This document shows, in pieces, positions 34,499-43,241 of a stretch of 64,000 bases of DNA. A program made the position numbers and the translations under genes. Location of the stretch: NCBI GenBank assembly GCA_965220665.1, contig CBDCQQ010000005.1:372001-436000 (forward strand), given 5' to 3'. How positions within the stretch are numbered: the stretch's first letter is position 1; every line of letters begins with the position of its first letter. The DNA comes from JAJDZL01 sp965220665. Its GTDB lineage: Bacteria > Pseudomonadota > Gammaproteobacteria > Arenicellales > JAJDZL01. Under the pieces are notes generated by a model. The model had not been told where the DNA came from. It searched no databases and saw only the letters and a list, made by a program, of their open reading frames with translations.

Positions 34499-36625
34499 CT
34501 ATGAATCTGATTCTAAATCCTGTCCATCGGGTTCTTCGCCATTATTACTTCCGATAAACAGTAGTGCTTCCCGTACCTGGTCATCTGCGAAACGGATATC
34601 CCAGCGCTTCTCCATGAATCTAATCAGCCGAATGCCTCGCTCAAGAATCTCATTGGGTCCCCAAGTTTCGCAACGGGAGACTTCGATTTCCGAATGCGAC
34701 CCATCTGCATAACCGTTACGAGCTTTAGTGCCATCACGGTTTAATTTGGGGTTCTTTTTTTCAGCGAATTCGTCATTCTGCAACGAAGCGTTAATCGCAA
34801 GAGAAAGGAGTAACAGGTTACCAAGGCTATTGCAGTACTTCACCCTCTCTTGCTCACGGATACTTTCGAAGGTCAACCGCCACGCCGCCGTCTCGGTTTG
34901 CGGATAAACGTGCTCAATGGAAATTTTGTCATTCGGTGTCTTGAGCAAATCCGACCAGTAGACTTTCTTAGGGCGACCGCTAGGCAGCAACTCCAGTTCG
35001 TACTCGTAGAGGAAATAGCGCAAGCCGGACCAGCCATAGTAGCCCTGACCGTTCTCGAACTTCTTCTGAAGCAACAGATAAAAGTCGTCGTGTGCAAAAT
35101 GACCATCATCCGTGAACGCGTAACTCATCCGGCGTCGCAGTCGCTCCTTTAGTTCCGTCAAACCTAACTCGCCACGGTCTATTGCGCGGACAGCATTGCT
35201 GAACTCCGAACTGCGATAATTCGAACGGGCTTGGGTTAACCGAAACAAAACGAAGACAAACCGTTCTATCTCCTTGAAGATACCAATACGCTGGCACGGA
35301 TCTTCAAAATTCTTTAGAATCGCCATTAATAGTGGGCGAAAATACGCCATACCTAACCGATTCAGACGTTGAATCCATTCAATTTCTTTCGACGTCAAAT
35401 CGTCAGACATCGATGGGTAGAACGTGCGGAACCAATGAACCGAAGATGCTTTGAGGCTTTTGACGTAGTCGCGAATGTCGTTCGGACGCAACTCAGCCTC
35501 AATCACCGGCCTACTGCTTTCGACCTCGTCCAATCCGTTCTCGTCGTCCACTTCTAGGTCCGAATCAGATGTCTGCTCTTCGGCTTCCTCTAGTTCCACC
35601 CGTTGAACAATCTTGCGATGAACACGCTGTGGAGTGAACTGCTCCTCCAGCAGGAACTTGATGTAGTCTCGTCCCGTCTGCCGCGAAAACTTGAAATACA
35701 TCATCCAGTGAGCTCGCAGAAAGTCGTTGTCGTTCAGCGGCTTCGACTTGTTGCGCCCCAACTGAAAATAAACTTCCTTCCAAGCGTCGTTGATTGAGTC
35801 TCGGAGATCTTTGTATTCCGCAGGATCCAACTCCGCATCAGTATAGAGCGTCGTAAGATAAATCAAACGATTCTTGAGCAACTCGAGATTTGATAGCGTC
35901 TTACCGCGGTTGTTCATCGTCTCGAAGGCGACGAAAACATCGAATTCGTCTTTGATAATGTACTCGTTGAGCAGAAACCGTTTGGTCAGCGTACGGTATA
36001 TGCTTCGGAGCCCTGAGCTTCCTTTTTCTTCGTGCCAGGCTCGCAGTCGCTCTTCAAAATATTGCTTCCCATTGCTAAGGTTGAGTGTATAGAACGTCTC
36101 ACACACTGTACCACTATCCGACTCACCCAAAATGCGGTACCGCATGTACTCGTAGCTAGGATTGTCAACCGTGTAGCCGAATTTGTAAGTTCGAAAGGCA
36201 TCCCCAGCCGGCTTCACTTTGAACAGAAACTTCTTTTCAACATCCGCGATGCTCAGCGTGTCCGCCAGGTAGATCTCCTCGTCCACCTGACCCTCGTTTT
36301 CGGGCAAGCTGCGAATCAACTCGACGAATGCTTGCAAAAACAGCGTGAAGGTCGTTAGCCGTTGCTGGCCGTCGACAATGTGGTACAGTTTGTAGGAATG
36401 GTCATCGACCAGCCAGAACTCCTTGTCATCCTGTCGAACTTCCGTGGTCGGAATATTTTTCAGAGTGAGCACGCCGGTATAGTGGGAGCGACCGTCTGGC
36501 AGGTTTGTAAGATCCTCCCAGAAGGCATCCAACTGCTCGCGTCCCCACGCGTAACCGCGCTGGTAGTCGGGAATTCGGAACAGCTTTTTTTCGAAGCAAC
36601 TATCAAGTGGTTTAGGTTCTTCCAT
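34499..36625 (-). CDS. GmrSD-type protein (DUF262 plus DUF1524 HNH)
   Basis: A 708-residue protein joining a DUF262 NTPase domain to a DUF1524 HNH nuclease domain, the layout of single-chain GmrSD type IV restriction enzymes that cut glucosylated hydroxymethylcytosine DNA. DUF262 marks are FRIPDYQRGYAWGREQLDAF (residues 17-36) and HIVDGQQRLTTF near 83, with FVAFETMNNRGKTLSNLELL near 240. The DUF1524 part has the SIEHVYPQ motif near 571 followed by SLGNLLLLSLAIN, which supplies the HNH metal site. An acidic linker lies around 355-380. Substrate specificity cannot be read from sequence. It is preceded by a 65-codon HsdR remnant 15 bp upstream. Confidence 0.85.
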   Translation of the reverse strand: MEEPKPLDSCFEKKLFRIPDYQRGYAWGREQLDAFWEDLTNLPDGRSHYTGVLTLKNIPTTEVRQDDKEFWLVDDHSYKLYHIVDGQQRLTTFTLFLQAFVELIRSLPENEGQVDEEIYLADTLSIADVEKKFLFKVKPAGDAFRTYKFGYTVDNPSYEYMRYRILGESDSGTVCETFYTLNLSNGKQYFEERLRAWHEEKGSSGLRSIYRTLTKRFLLNEYIIKDEFDVFVAFETMNNRGKTLSNLELLKNRLIYLTTLYTDAELDPAEYKDLRDSINDAWKEVYFQLGRNKSKPLNDNDFLRAHWMMYFKFSRQTGRDYIKFLLEEQFTPQRVHRKIVQRVELEEAEEQTSDSDLEVDDENGLDEVESSRPVIEAELRPNDIRDYVKSLKASSVHWFRTFYPSMSDDLTSKEIEWIQRLNRLGMAYFRPLLMAILKNFEDPCQRIGIFKEIERFVFVLFRLTQARSNYRSSEFSNAVRAIDRGELGLTELKERLRRRMSYAFTDDGHFAHDDFYLLLQKKFENGQGYYGWSGLRYFLYEYELELLPSGRPKKVYWSDLLKTPNDKISIEHVYPQTETAAWRLTFESIREQERVKYCNSLGNLLLLSLAINASLQNDEFAEKKNPKLNRDGTKARNGYADGSHSEIEVSRCETWGPNEILERGIRLIRFMEKRWDIRFADDQVREALLFIGSNNGEEPDGQDLESDS

Positions 36626-36640
36626 CGCAATACTCGCTGA

Positions 36641-36838
36641 TTAGTGTGGCTCGACGGACTCAAGTATTGGCATATAGTGGGCAAATTTCACTTCAACTCT
36701 CTTTGTATTTTTATCTGCAACAATGACACGTCCTTTGGTGAAATAGGCCTCCTCTCGAATCTGTGTGCCCCTATTCCGATCAACTGGGAGGAAAGCGGAA
36801 TTAATAAACTCAATCCAGATAGCTGAAAAACCCCTCAC
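36641..36838 (-). pseudogene. Remnant of a type I restriction HsdR N-terminal domain
   Basis: A 65-codon minus-strand frame ending 15 bp before the GmrSD start. Residues TQIREEAYFTKGRVIVADKN followed by KRVEVKFAHYM line up with the start of HsdR subunits (QIREEvxFTkGRIiVrGk...kRADYiL). The nuclease Asp and ExK motif that should follow is missing. It is either a leftover of a type I system that stood here or, less likely, a small protein in its own right. The match is by eye. Confidence 0.5.
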
Positions 36839-36924
36839 CTGATATCTCAGTTCTCAAAATGGAACACAAGTGACTTGGTCAATCTTGCTGTGAAGAATTA
36901 CTGGATGGCAAAACAAGTCAGAGT

Positions 36925-38343
36925 CTATTCGAATTTCTGAGAATTCCATCGAGCAACAAATCCCCTACCTGCTGGTGAAGGAAGATCTCGAGTCTTTGTC
37001 CAGCCAGTGGCCAACGGTAGACTTCGAATTGAACCCCTGCGACGGCCCAGTTGACTCAAAAACCAGGAAGCCATACCGATTGACAACCGGAACAGTTTCG
37101 GATGCCTGGCTACCAATCCCCACATCGCAAGTCCGCTACGTGACGGCCAGTCTGACAGACCTCGTTCAAAAATTTGGTTTCTCAGTGTTCGCAATAATTT
37201 CGGCAGTGGAATTCTGACCGGGCATACAGCCTCGCAGCGCCCGTTCAGCGAACATGCGTTGGGTAGATTCGCTGCATTCTGCAAACCGACTAGCAATGGG
37301 GTCCAGACTGAACCCATGGGCCCGGGATAGACCCAACCATAAGCATGCCCTCCGATAGATTGGTAAACTGGGCAGTGATTCATACAAGCTCCGCACCGAA
37401 TGCAACGTAGCATCTCCCAAAACTCACCCTGCAACATTTTTGAGCGTCCGTGATCAAGTAAAACAACATGATACTCAGCCGGACCATCCATGTCACATGA
37501 CTGTGCTGGGCCACTGTAAATACTGGTATATGAGGATATTTCCTGGCCAGTGGCACTTCGTGCAAGAATTCGTACAAAAACTGAGAGGTCTTTGTGCGAG
37601 GGAATTACTTTTTCGATCGAAGCGGTAACGATATGCACACGTGGCAAAGTACTGGTCAAATCACCATTGCCTTCATTCGTCACCAATACCGAAGCCCCAG
37701 AATCTGCCAGCAAAAAGTTTGCTCCAGTTATGCCAACATCGGCACTGACAAAGTGCTCCCTCAATACTGTTCGCGCTTCATTGACAATCGTCTCTACTTC
37801 TTCCACCCTTTCCGTCAATCCGTACTTCCCGTGATGTTCGTGAAAAAGGTCAGTAATCTCAGCACGCGTCTTGTGAATGGCGGGCGCGATGATGTGGCTT
37901 GGATTTTCCTTGGCTAGCTGGATGATATATTCACCAAGATCAGTTTCAATGACCTCCATACCCTGACTCTCTAGTGCATCGTTGAGGGCCATCTCTTCAC
38001 CAATCATCGATTTTCCTTTTGCAACGCGCTTTGCACCCGCCTGTTTGCAAATATCGATGATTGTTTCAACACCATCCTCAGGTGTTGCCGCAAAGTGAAC
38101 CTGTCCTCCGACGGCCTCAACCTGATCGGCAAACTGGCCAAGATAGTAATCAAGATTGATCAGAACATGATTTTTGATACCAACAGCTCGGTCTCGCAAT
38201 TCGTCAAATTGCGGGAAATCTTCAACAGCTGCCAATCGCTTGTCGACAAAACCACCGCGTGAATTCTTTAAAGCGCCTTGCAGGCTTTCATTCAAAAGCG
38301 CTTCGCGGGCACTTGACTTGAATTTCGGTGATGCAACTTCCAC
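36925..38343 (-). CDS. lutB: Lactate utilization iron-sulfur protein LutB
   Basis: LutB (YkgF) is a subunit of the LutABC L-lactate oxidation complex. The 472-residue protein has an N-terminal LUD domain (about 60-290) with FLLADSGASVLVTNEGNGDL, and two [4Fe-4S] ferredoxin motifs: CIRCGACMNHCPVYQ near 305 and CSLNGRCEAVCPV near 355. Length equals that of YkgF. It lies 15 bp after lutA and is the last gene of a TRAP-lut cluster. The third subunit gene lutC is not next to it, which is unusual; it may be elsewhere. Confidence 0.9.
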   Translation of the reverse strand: MEVASPKFKSSAREALLNESLQGALKNSRGGFVDKRLAAVEDFPQFDELRDRAVGIKNHVLINLDYYLGQFADQVEAVGGQVHFAATPEDGVETIIDICKQAGAKRVAKGKSMIGEEMALNDALESQGMEVIETDLGEYIIQLAKENPSHIIAPAIHKTRAEITDLFHEHHGKYGLTERVEEVETIVNEARTVLREHFVSADVGITGANFLLADSGASVLVTNEGNGDLTSTLPRVHIVTASIEKVIPSHKDLSVFVRILARSATGQEISSYTSIYSGPAQSCDMDGPAEYHVVLLDHGRSKMLQGEFWEMLRCIRCGACMNHCPVYQSIGGHAYGWVYPGPMGSVWTPLLVGLQNAANLPNACSLNGRCEAVCPVRIPLPKLLRTLRNQIFERGLSDWPSRSGLAMWGLVARHPKLFRLSIGMASWFLSQLGRRRGSIRSLPLATGWTKTRDLPSPAGRGFVARWNSQKFE

Positions 38344-38358
38344 AACTGCCCCAGATAA

Positions 38359-39138
38359 TTAATTCCTCGGCTTGCCTATCGCTGAATTATCTCCGCAACC
38401 CGCCAATACTTCTGCAACATGTAATACGCGAATGTCACTGCCTTTCCGACTGAGGAAACCGGCAATATTCATCAGGCAACCAAGGTCACCACCCAATACC
38501 GTTTGAGCTCCAGTTTCCTGAATGTTTTGGACTTTTTCCGAAACAATCTGCGTTGAGATCTCTGGATATTTCACACAAAACGTACCGCCAAACCCACAGC
38601 AGGCAGTTGATTCCCGGCACTCGGTCAGTGTCATGCCCTCAACCTTTCCGAGAAGTTCACGTGGCGAAGTATGAATGCCCAACTCTCGAAACCCTGAACA
38701 CGAATCATGGTAGGTGCATGCGCCTTTATAAGATGCCACAATATCTGAGCTTCCAAACGCAACTAAGAATTCAGTCAGCTCATAAGTCTTGTCAGCGATA
38801 GCCTTCGCTTTGTTATAAAGATGGTCCGCTTCTTCAGAAAATAATTCGGGAAAGTGAATCTTGATCATCGCGGCACAGGATCCGGATGGTGCGACGATAA
38901 AATCATATCCAGAAAATGTTTCGATTAATTGGCGGGCAATATTTCGAGTGCCCTGAAAGTCTCCATTGTTATAAAGTGGTTGACCGCAGCAGGTTTGGGA
39001 ACGGGGAACGTCAATCTCAAAACCTGCATCTTCAATCAGTTTTGCAGAGGCAAATCCAACCTCAGGTCTCATGAGATCGACCAGGCACGTTGCAAACAGC
39101 CCAACCGATTTTCCGGATGATTTGACTGTTTCAGCCAC
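38359..39138 (-). CDS. lutA: Lactate utilization protein LutA
   Basis: LutA (YkgE) carries two cysteine-rich CCG domains that bind iron-sulfur or transfer electrons during L-lactate oxidation. The 259-residue product shows SQTCCGQPLYNNGD near 47-60 and ESTACCGFGGTFCVKYPEI near 185, together with FATCLVDLMRPEVG at the N-terminus and SGSCAAMIKIHFPEL. These are the standard motifs. It follows dctM by 24 bp and precedes lutB, suggesting that the TRAP system feeds lactate (or a related 2-hydroxy acid) to this enzyme. Confidence 0.9.
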   Translation of the reverse strand: MAETVKSSGKSVGLFATCLVDLMRPEVGFASAKLIEDAGFEIDVPRSQTCCGQPLYNNGDFQGTRNIARQLIETFSGYDFIVAPSGSCAAMIKIHFPELFSEEADHLYNKAKAIADKTYELTEFLVAFGSSDIVASYKGACTYHDSCSGFRELGIHTSPRELLGKVEGMTLTECRESTACCGFGGTFCVKYPEISTQIVSEKVQNIQETGAQTVLGGDLGCLMNIAGFLSRKGSDIRVLHVAEVLAGCGDNSAIGKPRN

Positions 39139-39162
39139 TTTAGATTGAATTTTGGTGAAGAG

Positions 39163-40533
39163 CTAGTTTAGCAACTTACTAGGCAACCACAACGCGATCT
39201 CAGGAAACGCAATCACGAGTGTCAGTCCAACAACCTGCAGTAAAACGAAAGGAACAATACCCCGATATATCTGCTGAATCTTGACTTCAGGCGGAGCTAC
39301 CCCTTTCATATAGAAAAGCGCGAATCCGAAGGGCGGTGTCAGAAAGCTGGTCTGCAGGTTAACGGCAACCAGGATTGCAAACCAATAGACCAAGTCAATT
39401 TTGTCAACATGGTCACCAAAGTCAAGCAATTGGACGATTGGGGCAAACACTGGCAAAACGATTAGAGTAATTTCAATCCAGTCAAAAAAGAACCCCAACA
39501 CAAAAACGATTGCCATCAGTGTAAATAGAATTCCCCATGCACCAAAACCGCTGTTTTCAACGATCTCGATGACGATATCGTCGCCACCAAGCGATCGAAA
39601 CACATAGGAAAACGCAGTTGCACCAATGAAAATGAAAAACAACATGGCGCCTGTCAATGCAGATCGCTCTACAACCGATCGCAGCGTTGCAAAATTCAAC
39701 CTCTTTTTCATTGCCGCCATCAAAGTCGCACCCGCGGCACCTACTCCAGATGCTTCTGTCGGTGTTGCCCATCCCGCAACAATCGATCCCAATACCAGTA
39801 CGATCAGTAAGACCGGAGGTATCAGGCCATTGAAAATCATTTTCCAAAATTCGCGGGTGTCCTGTGGCCCCAAGTCTTTCGGCAGTGGGGGTGCAAGCTC
39901 GGGTTTGATCGAACAAATCACAAGAATATAAACTGCGTAGATGCTGGCAAGTAGTAGTCCTGGAAAAACTGCTGCTACAAACAAATTGCCTACTGAGCGT
40001 CCGAGCAGGTCAGCCATAATCACGAGCATGATGCTTGGCGGGATCAGAATACCCAATGTTCCAGATGCCGCAATTGTACCGGTAGCGAGAGGTATGTTGT
40101 ATTGCCGCTGAAGCATGATGGGCAAAGCCATGAGTGTCATCATGACAACAGACGCACCAATGATTCCGGTCGTCGCAGCCATAATGGTTCCCATAACTGT
40201 AACGGACAGCGCCAAACCACCAGGCACCCGTCTAAGTAAAACCTGAAGACAATAGAGCAAATCGCGCGCGACCCCGCTTTTTTCCAGCATGGTCCCCATA
40301 AATATGAACATTGGGATGGCTACCAAAACCAGATTGTCTGCTATACCACTCCATATTCGACCAACGATGTTAAAAAACTCAATCGGAACAAATACATCCA
40401 GGTAAACCCCAAGATAGCCAAATCCTAAACCGATACCACCAAGCACCGCGGCTACCGGATAGCCGGAAAATAGCAGTATTGCCAGTGCAAGAAACATGAA
40501 CAGCGGCATAAAATCTATGAAGAAATCAAGCAT
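39163..40533 (-). CDS. dctM: TRAP transporter large membrane subunit (DctM)
   Basis: Large permease subunit of a tripartite ATP-independent periplasmic transporter, energised by ion gradients. The 456-residue protein has about twelve hydrophobic segments, with the family motifs FMGTMLEKSGVARDLLYCL, ATTGIIGASVVMMTLMALP and ASGTLGILIPPSIMLVIMAD. The C-terminus includes FLTPPFGFALFYMKGVAPPE, a DctM hallmark. It is in an operon with dctQ (12 bp away) and dctP upstream and lutA downstream. Confidence 0.92.
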   Translation of the reverse strand: MLDFFIDFMPLFMFLALAILLFSGYPVAAVLGGIGLGFGYLGVYLDVFVPIEFFNIVGRIWSGIADNLVLVAIPMFIFMGTMLEKSGVARDLLYCLQVLLRRVPGGLALSVTVMGTIMAATTGIIGASVVMMTLMALPIMLQRQYNIPLATGTIAASGTLGILIPPSIMLVIMADLLGRSVGNLFVAAVFPGLLLASIYAVYILVICSIKPELAPPLPKDLGPQDTREFWKMIFNGLIPPVLLIVLVLGSIVAGWATPTEASGVGAAGATLMAAMKKRLNFATLRSVVERSALTGAMLFFIFIGATAFSYVFRSLGGDDIVIEIVENSGFGAWGILFTLMAIVFVLGFFFDWIEITLIVLPVFAPIVQLLDFGDHVDKIDLVYWFAILVAVNLQTSFLTPPFGFALFYMKGVAPPEVKIQQIYRGIVPFVLLQVVGLTLVIAFPEIALWLPSKLLN

Positions 40534-40545
40534 TACTTTGTTCCG

Positions 40546-41139
40546 TCACTGCTCGCCATCGACCGGCAGTTCAACCTGGTCCAAGTGGACCGTCTCAGCT
40601 TTTTCTCTTTCGTCAACAATCTGAACCAAATTGGGAGTTCCAAAAAGCTGGACAATCTTTCTAAATGCCATACCGACGGCACTAAGCAATAGGATTACAA
40701 ACCCAATTGGTAGAGCCGCTTTGATGATCCAGCGATAGGGCAAACCAGTCGCAGACGCGGCCATTTCATTCTGTTCGAATGAACGATGCCACCAGTCTAC
40801 TCCGTAGTAGATTACGATGATGCAATAGGGGATTAGAAAGAACAGACATCCGATCAGTTCAATCCACAATTGCGTCTTTCTGCTGAGTCGTTCCCTAACA
40901 AGATCAATTCTTACATGTGCATCTTTGAGATAGGCATACCCCAGGCAAAACAGAAAAAGGACTGCATGTATGTGCCACTCAAGTTCCTGGAGTTTAGTCG
41001 AGCCAAGCACCAGAAAGCGACGTGTAATGACATCAAAAACGATCACAATCATGAGCGCGATCGCGACCCATGCAGTCACTCGACCGATCCAAACAATCCA
41101 AGATTCGGTAATCTCGTCAAGTCGCAGTAAGAGCTTCAT
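40546..41139 (-). CDS. dctQ: TRAP transporter small membrane subunit (DctQ)
   Basis: Small subunit of the TRAP transporter, four membrane helices in 197 residues. WIGRVTAWVAIALMIVIVF, the LQELEWHIHAVLFLFCLGYA motif and the HVRIDLVRERLS segment match the DctQ consensus (EWxxxLFxxxxxxGxxYxLxxxxHVRVD). A cytoplasmic tail of about 30 residues follows the last helix. Located between dctP and dctM. Confidence 0.9.
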   Translation of the reverse strand: MKLLLRLDEITESWIVWIGRVTAWVAIALMIVIVFDVITRRFLVLGSTKLQELEWHIHAVLFLFCLGYAYLKDAHVRIDLVRERLSRKTQLWIELIGCLFFLIPYCIIVIYYGVDWWHRSFEQNEMAASATGLPYRWIIKAALPIGFVILLLSAVGMAFRKIVQLFGTPNLVQIVDEREKAETVHLDQVELPVDGEQ

Positions 41140-41240
41140 GCCGATTCAGGTTTTAACCAGCGGACAAATTACAAACCAAGGATGCACTCAGGCATCCCTG
41201 GTTTTTGGTAAAAATCACCAATCAGGTGAGAATCCTGGTT

Positions 41241-42287
41241 TTACAGATAACCGAGTTCAGCCCAGATGGAATACTGATCCCTAAATGCCTGCAGATGATC
41301 CCAAACTCGCTTGAAGTCAGGATTGGCTGCACTTTCGTCCGCAACAACTTCAAGCCACGCTGCTTCAAGTTGATCCAGAATTTCTTGTGGCCAGCGATGG
41401 ATGTTCACACCCTTTTCCTGTAGCTCGGCTAGTGCCGGGGCCTGAATGGCTTCACCTTCAAGAAGGCCGTAGCGAAAATTGTCACCGCAGGACAATTCAA
41501 GCCAGGACTGTTGCTGGTCTGACAGAGCATCCCACTTTTCCTTGTTCATCAAAATTTCAAACAACGTGGATTGCTGGTGCCAACCAGGGAAATAGTAATG
41601 ATTTGCAACTTGGTAGAAGCCGAGATTCAAATCGATTGCTGGCATCGAATACTCTGTTGCATCAATCGAACCGCGCTCAAGTGCGGGAAAGATGTCACCA
41701 CCAGGAATCAATTGGGTTGAAACTCCCATTTTTTCCATTACTTTTGCGCCAAGGCCAAAAAATCGCATCTTCAGCCCCTTAAGATCATCAACCGATGTAA
41801 TTTCATTTCGAAACCATCCAGACGCTTCAGGTGCGATAACACCACAAATCAGTGAATAGAGTCCATGTTCTGCATAGATCTCATTCATCAATTCCTGTCC
41901 ACCACCAAAATACATCCACGCACCATATTCACCGGCTTGTGGACCAAATGGAACTGCTGCGAACATTGCTAAGGCGGAATTTTTTCCATACCAGTAACCA
42001 GGTGTCGACCAGCAGGCGTCAACTGCACCGGAAGCGACCGAATCAAAACATTCGGCGGGTGGTACAAGTGCACCGGGATCGAAATATTTCATTTCGAATT
42101 CACCACCGGATACTCGGTCAAGCGTTCCAGTCACATGGTGACCAAGCGTTCCCAATTGTGTGAGATTCTGTGGAAACCAGCTCGCCATCTTCCAGCGAAC
42201 TTTGTCCGCCGAAACTGGCGCTGAAGCGAGTCCGGCACAGGCAAAACAGGCAGCAACAATGACTGCCATTACTTTTCGGGATAGCAT
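41241..42287 (-). CDS. dctP: TRAP transporter substrate-binding protein (DctP family)
   Basis: Periplasmic DctP-family binding protein of 348 residues with a signal peptide (VMAVIVAACFACAGLASAPVSA). The mature start VRWKMASWFPQNLTQLGTLG and GLKMRFFGLGAKVMEKMGVS, with the conserved Arg that binds the substrate carboxylate, place it in the group related to TakP and TTHA0766, which bind 2-oxoacids or lactate. The downstream lutAB makes lactate or a similar acid the best guess, by inference. It is the first gene of dctPQM-lutAB. Confidence 0.87.
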   Translation of the reverse strand: MLSRKVMAVIVAACFACAGLASAPVSADKVRWKMASWFPQNLTQLGTLGHHVTGTLDRVSGGEFEMKYFDPGALVPPAECFDSVASGAVDACWSTPGYWYGKNSALAMFAAVPFGPQAGEYGAWMYFGGGQELMNEIYAEHGLYSLICGVIAPEASGWFRNEITSVDDLKGLKMRFFGLGAKVMEKMGVSTQLIPGGDIFPALERGSIDATEYSMPAIDLNLGFYQVANHYYFPGWHQQSTLFEILMNKEKWDALSDQQQSWLELSCGDNFRYGLLEGEAIQAPALAELQEKGVNIHRWPQEILDQLEAAWLEVVADESAANPDFKRVWDHLQAFRDQYSIWAELGYL

Positions 42288-42510
42288 AATCTATATACCT
42301 CCATAGTTGAGTTGACCCGTCCTGCAGAATTGCAATACAGGCCGCATAATTACTCAAAAATACATTAACTAATGAAACTTGGATTATAGAGAAACTAAAC
42401 TGTATCCACGATAAATTGACATTTAATTTCAAAATCTTGGTCATTACATTGAACATTCAAGCACTTTCAAGCCCGAAATTCAAATTTAGAGTGGTACTAA
42501 ATTTGCATTT

Positions 42511-43122
42511 ATGATCGATCCGCTTAACCAATCAATTCATCTCGCCGACATTAGGAATCTTCTTCGTGAAAGTAAGCCTGCTTTAGTCGAATCTACCGAC
42601 CGTAGAGAGGCGGCGGTCTCGTTGCTACTCAGTGAGGAGTTTCAGGGAACAGAGTTGTTGTTGATTGAGCGCGCGCACCGAGACGGTGATCCCTGGTCTG
42701 GACAAATGGCGTTTCCAGGAGGACGTCGCGAACTTCAAGATGAAACGGTTATGGATACCGCCATTCGGGAAACCGCCGAAGAAATTGGCGTTCATCTGGA
42801 TGTCAAGAATCGAATCAGCCGGATCGATGATCTGGTCGCGCCTAGACTAAGCCACGCGCACGGATTGATTATTTCCTGCCATGTGTTCGAAGCACGAAGA
42901 TCAATACATTTTGACCCCAATGAAGAAGTCCACGATCTTGTCTGGGTACCAATTGCTTATCTACTACGTCCCGACAGCCATACCAGCGACTATAGACCTC
43001 CAGACTATGATGGCGTGTTTTCAGGGTTTCGAATCAGCGATGAGGATAACCGCATCATTTGGGGACTAACTTATCGGATAATTTGCAGTTTCTTTCGTAC
43101 TCTCAACTTGTCTAATTACTGA
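42511..43122 (+). CDS. Nudix hydrolase, CoA pyrophosphatase type
   Basis: A 203-residue hydrolase likely to cleave CoA or other nucleoside diphosphate derivatives (NudL/YeaB group). The Nudix box is complete: GGRRELQDETVMDTAIRETA followed by EEIGV (G-x5-E-x7-RE-x2-EE-x-G). The preceding LLIERAHRDGDPWSGQMAFP is the additional motif specific to CoA pyrophosphatases. Divergent from dctP, with about 220 bp between them for both promoters. Single gene. Confidence 0.9.
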   Translation: MIDPLNQSIHLADIRNLLRESKPALVESTDRREAAVSLLLSEEFQGTELLLIERAHRDGDPWSGQMAFPGGRRELQDETVMDTAIRETAEEIGVHLDVKNRISRIDDLVAPRLSHAHGLIISCHVFEARRSIHFDPNEEVHDLVWVPIAYLLRPDSHTSDYRPPDYDGVFSGFRISDEDNRIIWGLTYRIICSFFRTLNLSNY

Positions 43123-43241
43123 AACGCATTGCACGATTGAATTAACGATTGGTGATATTTAATTCACCCTCCTCTTGGTATCTATGTCCATTCCATTAAA
43201 ATATGTATTAACCATTTGAACTAATTTGCACTATACCTGTG

